From positions 310,001 to 374,000 of the forward strand of contig JAMPIV010019844.1 of the NCBI GenBank assembly GCA_024509875.1: DNA of 64,000 nt, given 5' to 3'. Below, piece by piece: positions 10,331 through 20,968 of the stretch; positions within the stretch are counted from its first letter, which is position 1, and every line of letters begins with the position of its first letter. A program made the position numbers and the translations under genes. Below the pieces are notes generated by a model that did no database searches, had not been told where the DNA came from, and saw nothing but the letters and a program-made list of their open reading frames with translations. This stretch comes from Oreohelix idahoensis (lineage: Eukaryota > Mollusca > Gastropoda > Stylommatophora > Oreohelicidae).

Positions 10331-10876
10331 ACTATTGGAGAAACACGGAAGTCTCAGTTCTCATGAGTGCAGATTGGTTGTAAAATTAATGACTTGGCAG
10401 TACAACTGTGGTCCAGCCTTCTTGAATGACGACACAAAGAAAATCAGGAGTTTCTTTGGCACATGCAGATTAAAAAGAGCAGTCTAGCAGGTCAATGTGC
10501 TGAAAATACTTATTAGATAAACTTATTGCATCTACCCGTTAAAATAAAAATACTTATGTAAAACCATTCAAGATGTGTTTTAACTGACCATGACTGAAAT
10601 AGGATTTAACACAGTGAAAAAAATTAACCACACTATATTCTGTTTTCCTTTCCTGAAACAATTTACAGCTACAGAATTCAAACTTACATTAAACTAACTG
10701 AAAGTTTTTAAAATTAAACTAAATTTTGCATCTTTTTGGTGAGGCATGCCCCATTCAACCTAGACACTGGGTCCATCAATTATATTAGGGCACATGTCCA
10801 AATATTAAAGAGCTTGCTGTCAGGAATAAGTATTCTCTGATCAAGTCAGTTTTAAATACCTGTTACACGACTCTAC
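10331..10876. other. Intron 10 interior, no recognisable gene
   Basis: AT-rich intronic DNA without a recognisable element. Confidence 0.5.
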
Positions 10877-11165
10877 ATCATTATTATTTTCTTTTGCACT
10901 CCTTAAGGAGCATGGAAGCACCACAACAGCTGGTCCCCTTGCAGGAAGTCTGTACCAAGTATTCACATACTCTTGCAGTTGTGGTTTCTGTGTCAATTTG
11001 TTTTACATGATGAAGTTGCCAGCCCCTTGCACACCTCCTACTAGGCACCTTGTACACCTCCTACTCGGCACCTTGTACACCTCCTACTAGGCACCTTGTA
11101 CACCATACCTCAGGGTGCACTTGCCCTATTCTTTCTTCATTTCTTCAACTACCCCCAGGAACTAC
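10877..11165 (-). repeat. R-family SINE copy with 23-bp internal triplication
   Basis: Low end TCATTATTATTTTC, then GCACTCCTTAAGGAGCATGG, GTCCCCTTGCAGGAAG and TTACATGATGAAGTTGCCAG. At 11030-11105 the segment CTCCTACTAGGCACCTTGTA is repeated three times with a 23-bp period where other copies have it once. Confidence 0.8.
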
Positions 11166-11208
11166 AAAAGAACTACTACTATTTGTGTGAAATGTTCTAA
11201 ACCTTCAC

Positions 11209-11379
11209 CTGGAAGCATTTTGTGATGTCTTTTAGTGTGAAGAGATAGTGGTGACGCCCATCCATGGGTGACGGTCGCAGAACACTCTGAATGTCTGTCA
11301 GCATGTCACAAGATGCTGACACGATGGCATTGTGAAGGTCAAGGTCAAGACTTGGAACATCACCAGCCTGCATGTTTGT
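11209..11379 (-). CDS. Dynein heavy chain exon 10 (AAA3 small domain)
   Basis: A 171-bp exon of 57 codons, phase 0 to 0, with acceptor ACTTCTAG and donor GTGAAG. The C-terminal half contains LRPSPMDGRHHYLFTLKDI followed by TKCFQ. It matches the strongly conserved dynein pattern L-x-P-T-P-x-x-x-H-Y-(L/I)-F-(N/T)-(L/M)-(R/K)-D-(L/I)-(S/T)-(R/K)-x-x-Q. An alternative acceptor 12 bases inside the exon (after ATGCAG) has the same phase. Confidence 0.9.
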
Positions 11380-12009
11380 CTAGAAGTGTTAATTTTGATA
11401 ACATTGTCATCATCGTAATCTTCTTCATTACTAACATTATCACCAACATCAAATGGAGTGTCAAACCAATGATAAAAAGAAACAAAAAAAAGAATTTATT
11501 TTAAAAGGGGTGATAACTGAATTATCCAGACTTTTGTAAACATTCTGCACTCCAATTATCTCAACTTGCACAAATGTTACAGCATTCGTACATGTTATAG
11601 GCCTTTGTGACACTTGTCCATTTTCTATGATTTCTGGTATCTTGACTTCAGTTTAATTTTTGTGTGCGTTATTTGTGATCACAAGTATTGCTAAACTAAA
11701 TGATTCTGAACTAACAAGTCGTGGCACAAAATTGAGCAGCAGGAACACTGCGATGGTCATGTCTCACACATTTCACTTACTAAAAAATGTAAGAAGCATG
11801 TCTGTGGCTAAATTCCTATAATTAATTTTTACTTGTCAATTTTGGTACATGGGTTGCCAGCTTTACCAACGTGAAATGTAGGTAAAGAAGAACCACTCAC
11901 TAAAATGCTGTTCTGATATATTTGAAAGTGGCTTGTATCTTACTCTGTCATGATTAGAGGCAAAACTGAGCTGGTAATGCTGTGTTCTCTTCAATATCAG
12001 TCAGTATTC

Positions 12010-12165
12010 ACTGCTAATTGGGACTGGCAACCTCATCAAAACAAATTGCTACAGAAACCACTGCAACAAAAGCGTGTGACTGCTTGGTGCAGACGTCCTG
12101 CAAGGGGACAATCTGCAGTGGTGGCTCAATGGTTCATATGGAGCACAAGTGAAAATGATGATGAT
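12010..12165 (+). repeat. R-family SINE copy with (ATG)n tail
   Basis: Plus-sense copy: ACTGGCAACCTCATC, TTGCTACAGAAACCACTGCA, GACTGCTTGGTGCAGACGTC, CTGCAAGGGGACAATCTGCA, ATATGGAGCACAAGTG, then AAAATGATGATGAT. It shows that the sense strand ends in ATG repeats. Confidence 0.8.
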
Positions 12166-12180
12166 TCACTGCAGACGATT

Positions 12181-12541
12181 GTTGTTGTAGCATGATATTT
12201 TAGCTGTCTGACTACACATAAAGATAAACTATCATATGCAGTTCATAACCTTTGTTGCTGTAGCATGATATTTTAGCTGTCTGACTACACATAAAGATAA
12301 ACTATCATACGCAGTTCATAACCTTTGTTGTTGTAGCATGATATTTTAGCTGTCTGACTACACATAAAGATAAACTATCATACGCAGTTCATAACCTTTG
12401 TTGTTGTAGCATGATATTTTAGCTGTCTGACTACACATAAAGATAAACTATCATATGCAGTTCACAACCTTTGTTGTTGTAGCATGCTATTTTAGCTGTC
12501 TGACTACACATAAAGATAAACTATCATATGCAGTTCATAAC
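12181..12541. repeat. 73-bp satellite, five copies
   Basis: GTAGCATGATATTTTAGCTG starts at 12187, 12260, 12333, 12406 and 12479, exactly 73 bp apart, each followed by a TCTGACTACACATAAAGATA segment and GCAGTTCATAACC. Only a few substitutions separate the copies, so the amplification is recent. Confidence 0.93.
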
Positions 12542-12639
12542 CAGATGTCTCTACTATCCTGTGTATTACAATTATTCATTCTAATATGATTTCTTAACAT
12601 TTTGTCAGTGTGCTTAAATCTAACATTTACTTTTTATTT

Positions 12640-12965
12640 CTTTAAAGTGAGAGCTGCACTTGTTTCATGTTCAAAGATGTGTGCAAGAGAGACATGAAGG
12701 CACAAGACATAAATCCCTCAACCGGGGAGGATGATGCTGCTTATAGCACCAAGTAGGGATGCTCCCTAAGATGTCACCTCAGATTGGGTGAAAAGAGGTT
12801 CTCACAACAAGCAGAAGAGAAAAGAGCACACCAAAAGGAACACCCGGAACAAAAGCAGCTGAGGGCAATCACCTCAGAAGTGCATTCCCATAGTCAGTTA
12901 TGACTGAAGGAAGCTGACGCTGCTGCTGCTACTACTACAACTACTGTCTAGTCAACTCTGCTGAT
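12640..12965. other. Possible LINE relic
   Basis: The segment ends with GCTGCTGCTGCTACTACTAC, a simple 3' tail of the kind seen on RTE-like LINEs. The preceding 300 bases have a partly open plus frame rich in K, E, Q and H with no firm domain. A decayed LINE end is the best guess, unconfirmed. Confidence 0.3.
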
Positions 12966-13004
12966 TATTTAGTGCAGTTAATTCAGGACATCCTCCATAA
13001 ATTG

Positions 13005-13565
13005 TCATCTTTTTACCTCCTATGGAGCCACTGAAGCTGGCCCCTTGCATGAAGCACTATTTTTATTTTGCTGTGCATTCTTATTTTTTTAAAATCTTCT
13101 CCATCTTTCATAGCTACATTTGGAGCATCAGACGTCAGCCTGGAAGCCAGATAATTTCACTTCAGATCTGTTTTATTTCCATCTGCTCCTAGACACTGAT
13201 TTCCACATTTCTCATTTCTTTTTTTTCTTTAACGTTCCAACATAGGTTCAAGTGAGGATATTTGCTTTATATATACCCAGTCTACTTTCACCTCTTTTTT
13301 ATATTATTAATACATCTGTATTATATGATTTACTTATCTGATACTTTCCGCTCTTTTATATGTCGAAGGACTTTACTTAGAAGCATTCACATGCTCTTGC
13401 TGCAGTAGTTTCTGCAGCTATTTGTTTGACATGATGAGGTTGCCCCCTCATGCACAACCTCATGTTTAATTCCTTGAATAACATGACTGAGGGAACAGTA
13501 GTCTTACTCTTTCATAATCTTAAAAAAGATGCCCAGGAACTGCCCGAGGTTCCACCATAAATGCC
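13005..13565 (-). repeat. R-family SINE copy split by a T element
   Basis: One R piece at 13005-13058 (CTCCTATGGAGCCACTGAAG, CCCCTTGCATGAAGCA) is followed after 320 bp of other DNA by the rest at 13379-13565 (AAGCATTCACATGCTCTTGC, TTGACATGATGAGGTTGCCC, GATGCCCAGGAACTGCC). The T element at 13059-13378 sits inside it, with GAAGCA on both sides. Confidence 0.75.
13059..13378. mobile_element. T element, copy 1 (about 320 bp, uninterrupted)
   Basis: Starts CTATTTTTATTTTGCTGTGC and ends near GAAGGACTTTACTTA, interrupting an R SINE with GAAGCA at both junctions. A second copy is cut in two by the outer LTR element (21484-21566 and 42806-43045). No terminal inverted repeat is visible. Read on the minus strand it ends in an A-rich stretch (GCAAAATAAAAATAG), so a retroposed sequence is possible. 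Family unknown. Confidence 0.7.
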
Positions 13566-13579
13566 AGTCTATATACATT

Positions 13580-16044
13580 CATACATACATATTGTGAGGA
13601 TTTACTGTGATTTTATTTTCAACGGGCCCCATTTTTCTTTTCCATGTATTATTTGCGTTTATTTATGAGGAGTTACTGTGGGTTTTAATTTCAATTTTTC
13701 CCCAGCCCTTTTCTCTCTCTGTAAGTAATTGTGTTCATTTTTATTTTATTAGGCGTGGAGTTATATTATTAGGCTGCGTAAAAATTTTCCGATGTTAGGA
13801 ACACCCACCCGATAAAAGAGGGATGGGGGGGAGAAACGACCCAGGTTTTACGCCGAACCAATCATATTTAATTCTAGTAACGAAAACGGTCAGTAGGATT
13901 ATCTCACATGACGCAATTAGTACAGCGTGAGCACAAATAAACATGAGTCATGAGTAGTTTACGATATCATTGGCAGAGGTCAGATGTAAGTTAAATGCAG
14001 CAATATTATTGATCAGAGGTCGGCCCCAGAGGGACGCCATGCGATGACTCATAGCGTGGGTATTCCAATTATAAATAACAGCGTTGTAGTCTTTAGCGGT
14101 CTCTCTGATTTCATAATTTACTGCCGTGGAAACAACTTCGTATTGTCTGCTCTTTGTGAGAAATTCGATAATTTGGGTATGTGTACAAACTTAATTAGAG
14201 TCGTAGATAGTTCGTTTCATAATAGATCTTAGCACGTTAAAATACGGTTTCTTCTGGGAGTTAAATTAAATGTATTAATTTGAAGTGCCATCAATTGCTA
14301 TCTTATAGAAATAATATAAATGGAAGTTGTGCATATAAGTTGGTTGGATAAGTAGCAGTATCTAGGATTGTATAACGGCTTTTTGAGATATTAACTGGGT
14401 GAGGATAAGTGCTAAGATAAACGGGTGCTTGGTAATATATAATATGGGGACTGTGAAAACTGCATTTTGATTCTGATAATTTGCAATATATATATGCGAG
14501 CGTATTTGTGTATTTTATTTAATTGTGTATTAATTTGTTGTGTAGTCAGGAGACAGGGGCGTAAGGGATGTAATTAATATTACTGAGTTGGTGTAGCAAC
14601 AGTGTGTTTAATATTGTGTTAATTTGATAACTTTCCCGGGTCAGTCTTTAATAGAAAAGTAGGGTCGGGGAACGTTTCGCTTCAGCGAAGTAAATGTTTT
14701 GACGCCTGAGGCTAGACTAGCGAAACAGATTTAGGTCAGCCTGTGTCTGGGAGTTCACATAACAGACAGATAGTAAGTGGGAGCGGGGAAGGAGATTGTA
14801 AATTAGTATGACCTTTGTGTAGGAATATTTGTTTATCGCGTGTGTGTAGTTGTGTAGGGGAGGTGTATTAATTTAGGGGAAAGAGACGGGAGATGTATTA
14901 ATTTAAGGTGTTTATGTGTTAGGGATGAGAATATGTTGATTGTTGTATAAGATGATGTTAATTTTTTTCGTTTCACAGCATTTTCACGGCACACAGGGAG
15001 GCTTGTAAATGGCCTTACAACTTGCCAAGGTATTTGGTCTTCTCAGGAGTAGAAGGTTTGAGACATCGCCAGAGGTGAAGAGAACTGGTGACGCGGTATT
15101 TACCGGCACCAAGTACGTCTGCACCAGTAAAAGAAAAGCAGTTCTCATGCAGTGAAGCACAGTCTTCATCGGGAACGGGATTTCTTAAAATCCGGAGCTC
15201 TTAGCTCGTTATAACACACTAATTAGGCTCGTGGACTGGTGTTGTTGTTTATACGACCATACTAAAGTCGTTTGTCCTAAACCCAAAGAGGTTAACGGGG
15301 CAGTTGAAAGAAGTTTCATCAGCAGTGAAGCATCTACATCCCGAGTCAAGTACCTCGTTCGTACTACCAAAGTCATCAGCTGCAGTAGTCTGGAAAGGAG
15401 AAAGGGACATCATTCCTTTCCGAATGCTAACGAGAGGAGGGGTGTAACGGAGACACCACATCAGCAGAAGTCGGTAGTGTCAGAGAGACACTGAATCAAG
15501 ATGGAGTGGAGAGAGAGAGGAAGAGCAAATAGCTGGGACCAGTAGGGTCATATAGTATACTTAGAGGACAGCCTCTGAGCTAGCGCTGTAATAAAAGTCT
15601 ACTAGTGTAGCAGTCCAGTGGTGTTAGTTAGTGGCGTGTATATTGCCTAAAGCGCTTTGAAGCTGCATAGACAGTTAGTTTAGGCATCGTCTGCAGGACA
15701 GTGACAGTAGTAACCTTAGTGTAGTCAGGAGTGGTGGCTCTACTTAGAGACCCCCGCCCAGTATATTGGTTTATCTTAGTTAGTTGGGTTTATTATTATT
15801 TTATGCAAGAGTGAAAGAGAGTGTGGGAAGTTGTTTTAATTTGTCTTTCATTTGAAATTGTTCTTTTTTCCAGGTGGTGCGAACTTGCATTTTATTATTA
15901 TTTTACTGTGGATTTATTGTGTTGTATAATAAACTATAAAATGTATACTGGATCAGTTTCTCTTTAACTATACTGTACGTATATGCTTGTCTGTATAGTT
16001 GTGTCTGTGGACTTTAGTGAAACCTTATCTCTTTTATGGTAGTC
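13580..16044. other. Unexplained 2.4 kb block
   Basis: Looks less decayed than ordinary intron, but no long open frame is present. It has GTAAGT-like sites (about 13720 and 14773), a pyrimidine-rich TTCTTTTTTCCAG at about 15865, and AATAAACTATAAAATG at about 15928, resembling a poly(A) signal. A solo LTR or non-coding part of a larger element is possible, but TG...CA ends with a target duplication could not be found. It abuts the 3' end of the LINE at 16045. Confidence 0.35.
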
Positions 16045-18480
16045 AGAGGTGGTGAGAAAATCATCATCTCATCTCAACCCGTAACCCGTCATGGGTCGTA
16101 GGGGTGCCATGGTGGAAGCATCAGCAGACAGGGTCCTCCACTGCTCTCTATCCTCAGCAATGCGTACAAGTGTGGAAAAACCGTGTCCTGCCCATTCTTT
16201 GATGTTATCAGCCCAGGGTTTTCTTTGCCTTCCTCTTCTCCGTTTACCTTCGACTGTTCCCTGGAGGATCGTTTTCAAAAGGGAGTCATGACGAGTTACA
16301 TGCCCAAACCAGGCAAGCTTTCGATGTTTTACTACTGACAAAAGTGGTTCTTGGTGGCCTGCATAGGTGTTTATCTTCTCTCTAACATAGACATTTGTTT
16401 TGTGCTCTTTATAGCAAATGCGCAAAATTCTTCTATAACATTTATACTCAAAAGCCTGAATCCTTCGCTCCATATCTGCAGTGAGTGTCCAGCCCTCACA
16501 CCCATACAAGAGAATAGATAATACGAGTGATTTGTATAATTTGATCTTCACAGGAAAACTGATGTTACTTTTCCAGATCACATTCAGCCTTGTCATGGCA
16601 GCTAAGGCCATCCCAAGTCTTGTCTTGATTTCTTTACTTGATCTTCCATCACTACATATAGTGGACCCGGGATATTTAAAGGTGTTAACTTCTTCTAACG
16701 TTTGCCCATTTAACATAATGTTGGTCGGAACATGTTTCTTATGGCTATTCACCAATATCTTGCTTTTTTCTATATTAATTTCCATCCCATACGTTCTTGT
16801 TACTTTCTCCAGTCTAGAGGTAAGGTCTTGAAGTTCTGATTCTGTTCCAGCTATCAGATCGATATCATCAGCAAAACATAGATTGCAAAGAGGTCGGCCT
16901 CCAATCGATATGGTTGTTTTATAATCGTAGAGAGCCTCCTGCATAATATGCTCTAGATATATATTAAAGAGCACTGGAGACAGGATACATCCCTGGCGAA
17001 CTCCTACAGTTGTTTTGAAAAATTCTCCAATGTCATTGCTTGCAAAAACAGCACTGCTTGCATCCTTGTATAGTGCTTCAATGATATCTATGATGTTGGT
17101 ATCAAAATTGAATTTTCTCATTATTTGCCATAAGCCTTCATGCCAGACTCGATCGAAGGCTTTTGTGAAATTGATGAAGTTATGGTATAAATCGTGTTGA
17201 TGCTGGAGATGTTTTTCGATCAGTAATCTAATATTGAAGATTTGTTCTGAGGTACTTCTTTTTGGTCTAAAGCCAGCCTGTTCCTCGGACAAGATTTCTT
17301 CTGATTTCTGTTTTATTCTGTTCAAAAGTATCTTTAACATCACCTTACTTGGATGACTAATAAGGCTAATGGTTCTGTAGTTCTTGCACATTTTTAGATT
17401 TCCTTTCTTTGGAAGCGGTATTACTAATGATTGCGTCCACTCTTTTGGCCATTTTTTGGTACTCCATATCTTCTGGCAAATTGTTGTCATGATTTTTACT
17501 ATATCTGGTCCTCCATATTTCAAGAGCTCTGCTGGGATATTATCCCCACCCGGTGACTTCCCTCCTTTCATCGAACATATAGCCTCTTCCACTTCTTCCC
17601 GTAATATTGCTGCATTTCCGAGTTCCCTGTTTTCGCACTTAATGTTGTTTAATATGCTATAGTCAGTGACGAGTTTACAGTTATATAATTCTTTACAATA
17701 TTCTGTCCACCTTCTCATTACAGCTGTTTTTTCATTGAGCAGAGCCCCATTGCTATCTTCTATGACAGTTACCCTGGGCTGTTGGGGTTTTGATAGTCTT
17801 CTTAATGTGTCAAAAGCTGCCTTGCTGTTACCTTTTATTAGCCCCGTATTAATGGACTCACATTGATCAGCTACCCATTTTTCTTTGGCCTGTTTCATTT
17901 TCTTTCTAATATTTTTATTCACCATACTGTATTGCCATGCTGCTTCAGGAACCTCTTTCTTAACCTTTTTCATTTCTCGTCGTGTATCACATAACTTCAG
18001 AATGTCATCTGTAACCCATGGTTTGTTTATTTTCTTTCTTTTACCAAGTATTTCTGTTGCTGATTCAATGAGCACATCTTTCATGTTCTCTGTGATTGAG
18101 TTGATATCATCCTCCAAAAAGTTGAGAGCTGCGAATTTTCCTCCAACAGTTGCCTCAGAGATTCCCGCGATTTCTGGATCTTTCAGTTTGTCTAAATTGA
18201 ATCTTAACTGAGAACATCTGTTTTGATTAAAGTTCTTTTTTAGTTTAAGCTTGAGCGTCATCAATATCATGTCGTGATCACTACTAATGTCGGTGCCAGG
18301 AAAAGTCCTAGTCTTGGCTTTATTAATACTGGACTTGAATCTTTTGGATACAAGAATAAAATCAATTTGGCCATGTATCTCAGTTTTCGGGGCATGCCAC
18401 ACTGTTCTTCTTGATAACTTATGAGGAAATAGTGTATTTGCAAGGGTTAGAAAATAGTTAGTACTTAAAGTCACGAGTAG
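16045..18480 (-). mobile_element. RTE-like LINE, 5'-truncated
   Basis: Minus-strand non-LTR retrotransposon carrying one long frame (16069-18474) and a very short 3' tail with GAGATGAGATGATGATTTTC next to the stop codon. A short 3' non-coding region ending in ATG-type simple repeats is characteristic of RTE-like elements. The 5' end is cut inside the endonuclease domain near 18480. No clear target duplication was found. Confidence 0.82.
16069..18474 (-). CDS. LINE endonuclease (partial) and reverse transcriptase, 801 codons
   Basis: An open frame without internal stops. Residues 1-90 are the C-terminal end of an apurinic-type endonuclease (Q-I-D-F-I-L-V-S, then D-I-S-S-D-H-D). The reverse transcriptase occupies about 320-620, with KMCKNYRTISLISHPSKVML, EEQAGFRPKRSTSEQIF, T-K-A-F-D-R-V-W, GVRQGCILSPVLFNIYLE and the catalytic CFADDIDLIAG near 534. 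The tail carries ILLYGCEGWTLTADMERRI, HKTNVYV, LAWFGHVTRHDSLL and RRRGRQRKPWADNIKEW. The enzyme would make cDNA at a nicked target (target-primed reverse transcription). The N-terminal half of the endonuclease is missing, so this copy is dead, although the rest is uninterrupted and hence fairly young. Confidence 0.9.
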   Translation of the reverse strand: MTLSTNYFLTLANTLFPHKLSRRTVWHAPKTEIHGQIDFILVSKRFKSSINKAKTRTFPGTDISSDHDMILMTLKLKLKKNFNQNRCSQLRFNLDKLKDPEIAGISEATVGGKFAALNFLEDDINSITENMKDVLIESATEILGKRKKINKPWVTDDILKLCDTRREMKKVKKEVPEAAWQYSMVNKNIRKKMKQAKEKWVADQCESINTGLIKGNSKAAFDTLRRLSKPQQPRVTVIEDSNGALLNEKTAVMRRWTEYCKELYNCKLVTDYSILNNIKCENRELGNAAILREEVEEAICSMKGGKSPGGDNIPAELLKYGGPDIVKIMTTICQKIWSTKKWPKEWTQSLVIPLPKKGNLKMCKNYRTISLISHPSKVMLKILLNRIKQKSEEILSEEQAGFRPKRSTSEQIFNIRLLIEKHLQHQHDLYHNFINFTKAFDRVWHEGLWQIMRKFNFDTNIIDIIEALYKDASSAVFASNDIGEFFKTTVGVRQGCILSPVLFNIYLEHIMQEALYDYKTTISIGGRPLCNLCFADDIDLIAGTESELQDLTSRLEKVTRTYGMEINIEKSKILVNSHKKHVPTNIMLNGQTLEEVNTFKYPGSTICSDGRSSKEIKTRLGMALAAMTRLNVIWKSNISFPVKIKLYKSLVLSILLYGCEGWTLTADMERRIQAFEYKCYRRILRICYKEHKTNVYVREKINTYAGHQEPLLSVVKHRKLAWFGHVTRHDSLLKTILQGTVEGKRRRGRQRKPWADNIKEWAGHGFSTLVRIAEDREQWRTLSADASTMAPLRPMTGYGLR

Positions 18481-18662
18481 CGAGGGAGGGTCAATCTAGG
18501 ATCTCACCCTCGAAGCTATAAGTCTCATCTTTCCACATTCACTGTCATTTCTCATACAAAATCTATCTTCTCAGACTTTCTTATAACTAGTGTCTTGTCT
18601 ATACTCAGAAAAACCCTAAAAATAAATCCACTTCATGACATATATATAGCCTATATATATAC

Positions 18663-19112
18663 TTACTTAGTCGTTCCCCTTCTACCGTGAGGTGTAGAGG
18701 TTTGGAAGAGAGAGCGCCAGACTATCCTATTGGCTGTCTTCCTCCTGGACTGTGTCCATTCTAGTCCTCGGTCCTTCAAAGATTGTCTAATGTTGTCCTC
18801 CCAGCTGACTCTGGGTCATCCTGGGGGTATGGATCCCTGGCTCTTTGTTTCCCATGCTTGTCATGGTAGCCGATCTTCTCCCATTCTGCAGACATGGCCA
18901 AACCATCTTAGTTGGGACTGTTCTACTTGGGTCTGCAGAGGGTGGGATTTTAGGCCTTGACGTATCATCTGGTTGCGGACCATGTCTCTTCTTGTTACTT
19001 CAACCACCTTCCTCAGATACCTCATTTCTGAGGTTTGGATCTGGCTTTTGTGGGTTGTAGTCATTGCCCATGACTCGCATTCATATGTCAAGACTGGGAT
19101 ATAGGTGGTTCA
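18663..19112 (-). pseudogene. TAAG-tailed LINE, 3' fragment
   Basis: The minus strand encodes the LINE C-terminus with words CESWAMTTTHKSQIQTSEMR, YLRKVVEVTRRDMVRN and WFGHVCRMGEDRLP. The 3' end (low coordinates) is TACTTACTTAGTCGTTCC in plus orientation, that is (TAAG)n at the element's 3' end. Related copies lie at 7890, 44508 and 49993. Confidence 0.85.
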
Positions 19113-19292
19113 GAAGACTCCTCATTAACTATTATGATTGGCTGACAAGTAATGATGAGTTTGTCCAGAGAAATACACTTAAATTATTTTATCAATGAAT
19201 ATAAAAAAAGGATAAATACATAATTGAGCTAACAATTCAAGTTTGGTCTCACTTATTCCTTTTTCATCCACATGACAAACAAACATTACTAC

Positions 19293-19367
19293 CTCTAAAA
19301 TGCCATGAACAATGCTTTTGAGTGCATCACCTTGAGGGGTGGGCAACCAGAACACTGCAAAATGGCG
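19293..19367 (-). CDS. Dynein heavy chain exon 9 (AAA3, RHF segment)
   Basis: A 75-bp exon, phase 0 to 0, with acceptor TTTTTTCAG and donor GTAGTA. It encodes RHFAVFWLPTPQGDALKSIV and then HGILE. This is the dynein segment R-(F/L)-x-R-H-F-x-V-x-x-(L/I)...(L/M)-x-x-I-(F/Y)-x-x-(I/L) after the AAA3 Walker B. Confidence 0.9.
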
Positions 19368-19499
19368 CTGAAAAAAGTGCAGAATGGACAGAAAGTATCC
19401 CTGAACATGGTATATATGATACAATATTGTTCATTGTAAAAAAAACACCACAGTGATAAAAAAATTTATATACACTCAAATTAATATCGCAGTGAAGTA

Positions 19500-19792
19500 T
19501 AATTAAAACAAAAAAATAGAAAAGGCAGTCCCATAGCAGAAACTGTCATTGGGGAGTGAAGTGTTATAGACATCTTCATACTTGGTCCACATTTGTTTAA
19601 TGTGGTGGGGTGACCAGTTCCCATCCTTGCTGCCATCGCTTTCCTTGACTGAAGAACAGAGTCATGTACGCATTTACAGCTGGGTAGATTGAAACATGAC
19701 ACTACCAGATTCCAATACTGGAACCCAGTAACTGTGCCGCAAGTGGAAAGTGCTCAAACCGCTTAGCCAGTTAGACACTTGGTACATAATTA
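19500..19792 (-). repeat. SINE-2 copy
   Basis: Minus-sense tRNA-derived SINE. It shows GCAGAAACTGTCATTGGGGA, GTGAAGTGTTATAGACATCT, ATTTACAGCTGGGTAGATTG and, at the high end, a tRNA-like region (CCGCTTAGCCAGTTAGACAC). Shares its body with 45850-46091. Confidence 0.78.
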
Positions 19793-19822
19793 CCATCAAT
19801 ATTTTCAAGTCACATGCATGTA

Positions 19823-20578
19823 CGAGGGCTATTCCAAAATCAACCTCCGATTGGCTGGTAAAAATTTTAAAGATTTGACAATAACATCTAATTACATACA
19901 AAAGTTACATACATCAGTGCTTTACTTTTCCACATAGTCACCACCCAAATTCAGGCACTTGTCATATCATGGCAAGAGTTTTTGTAACCCCTGGTCAAGG
20001 AACGGTGCCGCCAGGGTACTTAGCCAGTTGTTGACTCCATCCATGAGCTCCTCGGCGGTGTCAAAGCGCCGGGTAGCCAGCCAGACCTTCATCTTGCCAA
20101 AGAGATGATAATCGCTTGGTGCCAAGTCTGGGCTGTAAGGGGGGTGGTTGAAAATTTCCCACTTAAACTGCTCAAGTAAAGCCTTTGTGTGAGCAGCAGT
20201 GTGGGGCCGAGCGTTGTCGTGCAGGATAATGACGCCACTGGTGAGCATTCCGCGCCTTTTGTTTTGGATCGACCGACGAAGCTTCTTCAGTGTTCCACAA
20301 TAAACTTCTGACATTATTGTGGTCCCTGGTGTCATGAATTCTGTCAACAAAAGCTCATGGATGGAGTCAACAACTGGCTAAGTACCCTGGCGGCACCGTT
20401 CCTTGACCAGGGGTCACAAAAACTCGTGCCACGGTACGACAAGTGCCTGAATTTGGGTGGTGACTATGTGGAAAAGTAAAGCAGTGATGTATGTAACTTT
20501 TGTATGTATTTAGATGTTATTGTCAATTTTTAAAAATTTTTACCAGCCAATCGGAGGTTGATTTTGGAATAGCCCTCG
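19823..20578. mobile_element. Mariner fold-back element (756 bp, 227-bp inverted arms)
   Basis: The ends CGAGGGCTATTCCAAAATCA and its complement are flanked by TA on both sides (19821-19822 and 20579-20580), the Tc1/mariner target. The inverted repeat does not stop at a normal TIR of about 30 bp. It continues for 227 bp (19823-20049 against 20352-20578) with only a handful of mismatches, reaching into transposase coding sequence. The unique centre is about 300 bp. The element is a fold-back derivative, probably mobilised in trans. Confidence 0.92.
19967..20350 (-). pseudogene. Mariner transposase, C-terminal part
   Basis: The minus frame includes GVIILHDNARPHTAAHTKAL and later NHPPYSPDLAPSDYHLFGKM, the second and third acidic positions of the mariner DD34D catalytic triad. 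It then has LATRRFDTAEELMDGVNNWL. The N-terminal DNA-binding domain and the first aspartate are missing, so it cannot act. Its 3' coding end is duplicated in inverted orientation in the other arm. Confidence 0.9.
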
Positions 20579-20726
20579 TATCATCAACCCAACTAGCTAG
20601 ATAACAAGATGAATTGGGTTTGAAAACTACATCTGTATTTAGATAAATCTAAAAGCAAACATGCATTACTGAGATTACCAGGAGTTGATTTTCAGACTGC
20701 AAGCTGGCCAATGCAGAATTAAATGA

Positions 20727-20968
20727 TCATGATGATAATTTTCCTTTGTGTTCCTTACAGAGCAAGGAGCCACCTGTAGAGATCCCCTTGCAGGAACCTT
20801 CACAAAGCAGTTACATGCTCTTGCCGCAGTGGTTTCTATGGCAATTAGTTTTACGTGATGAGGTTGCTAGCCCCATACATAACCTCGTATTATTCACCTT
20901 GTACGAGGGTGCAGTAGCCCTATTCTTTCTTTGTCTCTTCAGAGACCCTCGTGAACTACATGGGGCCA
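20727..20968 (-). repeat. R-family SINE copy
   Basis: Low end ATGATCATGATGATAATTTT, then TGTTCCTTACAGAGCAAGGA, GATCCCCTTGCAGGAACC, TTACATGCTCTTGCCGCAGT, TTACGTGATGAGGTTGCTAG, TATTCACCTTGTACGAGGGT and GAGACCCTCGTGAACTACAT. Near full length. Confidence 0.8.

Noticed and set aside
13580..16044. Solo LTR
   Set aside because: TG...CA termini with a matching 4-6 bp duplication could not be found, so it is listed only as unexplained.
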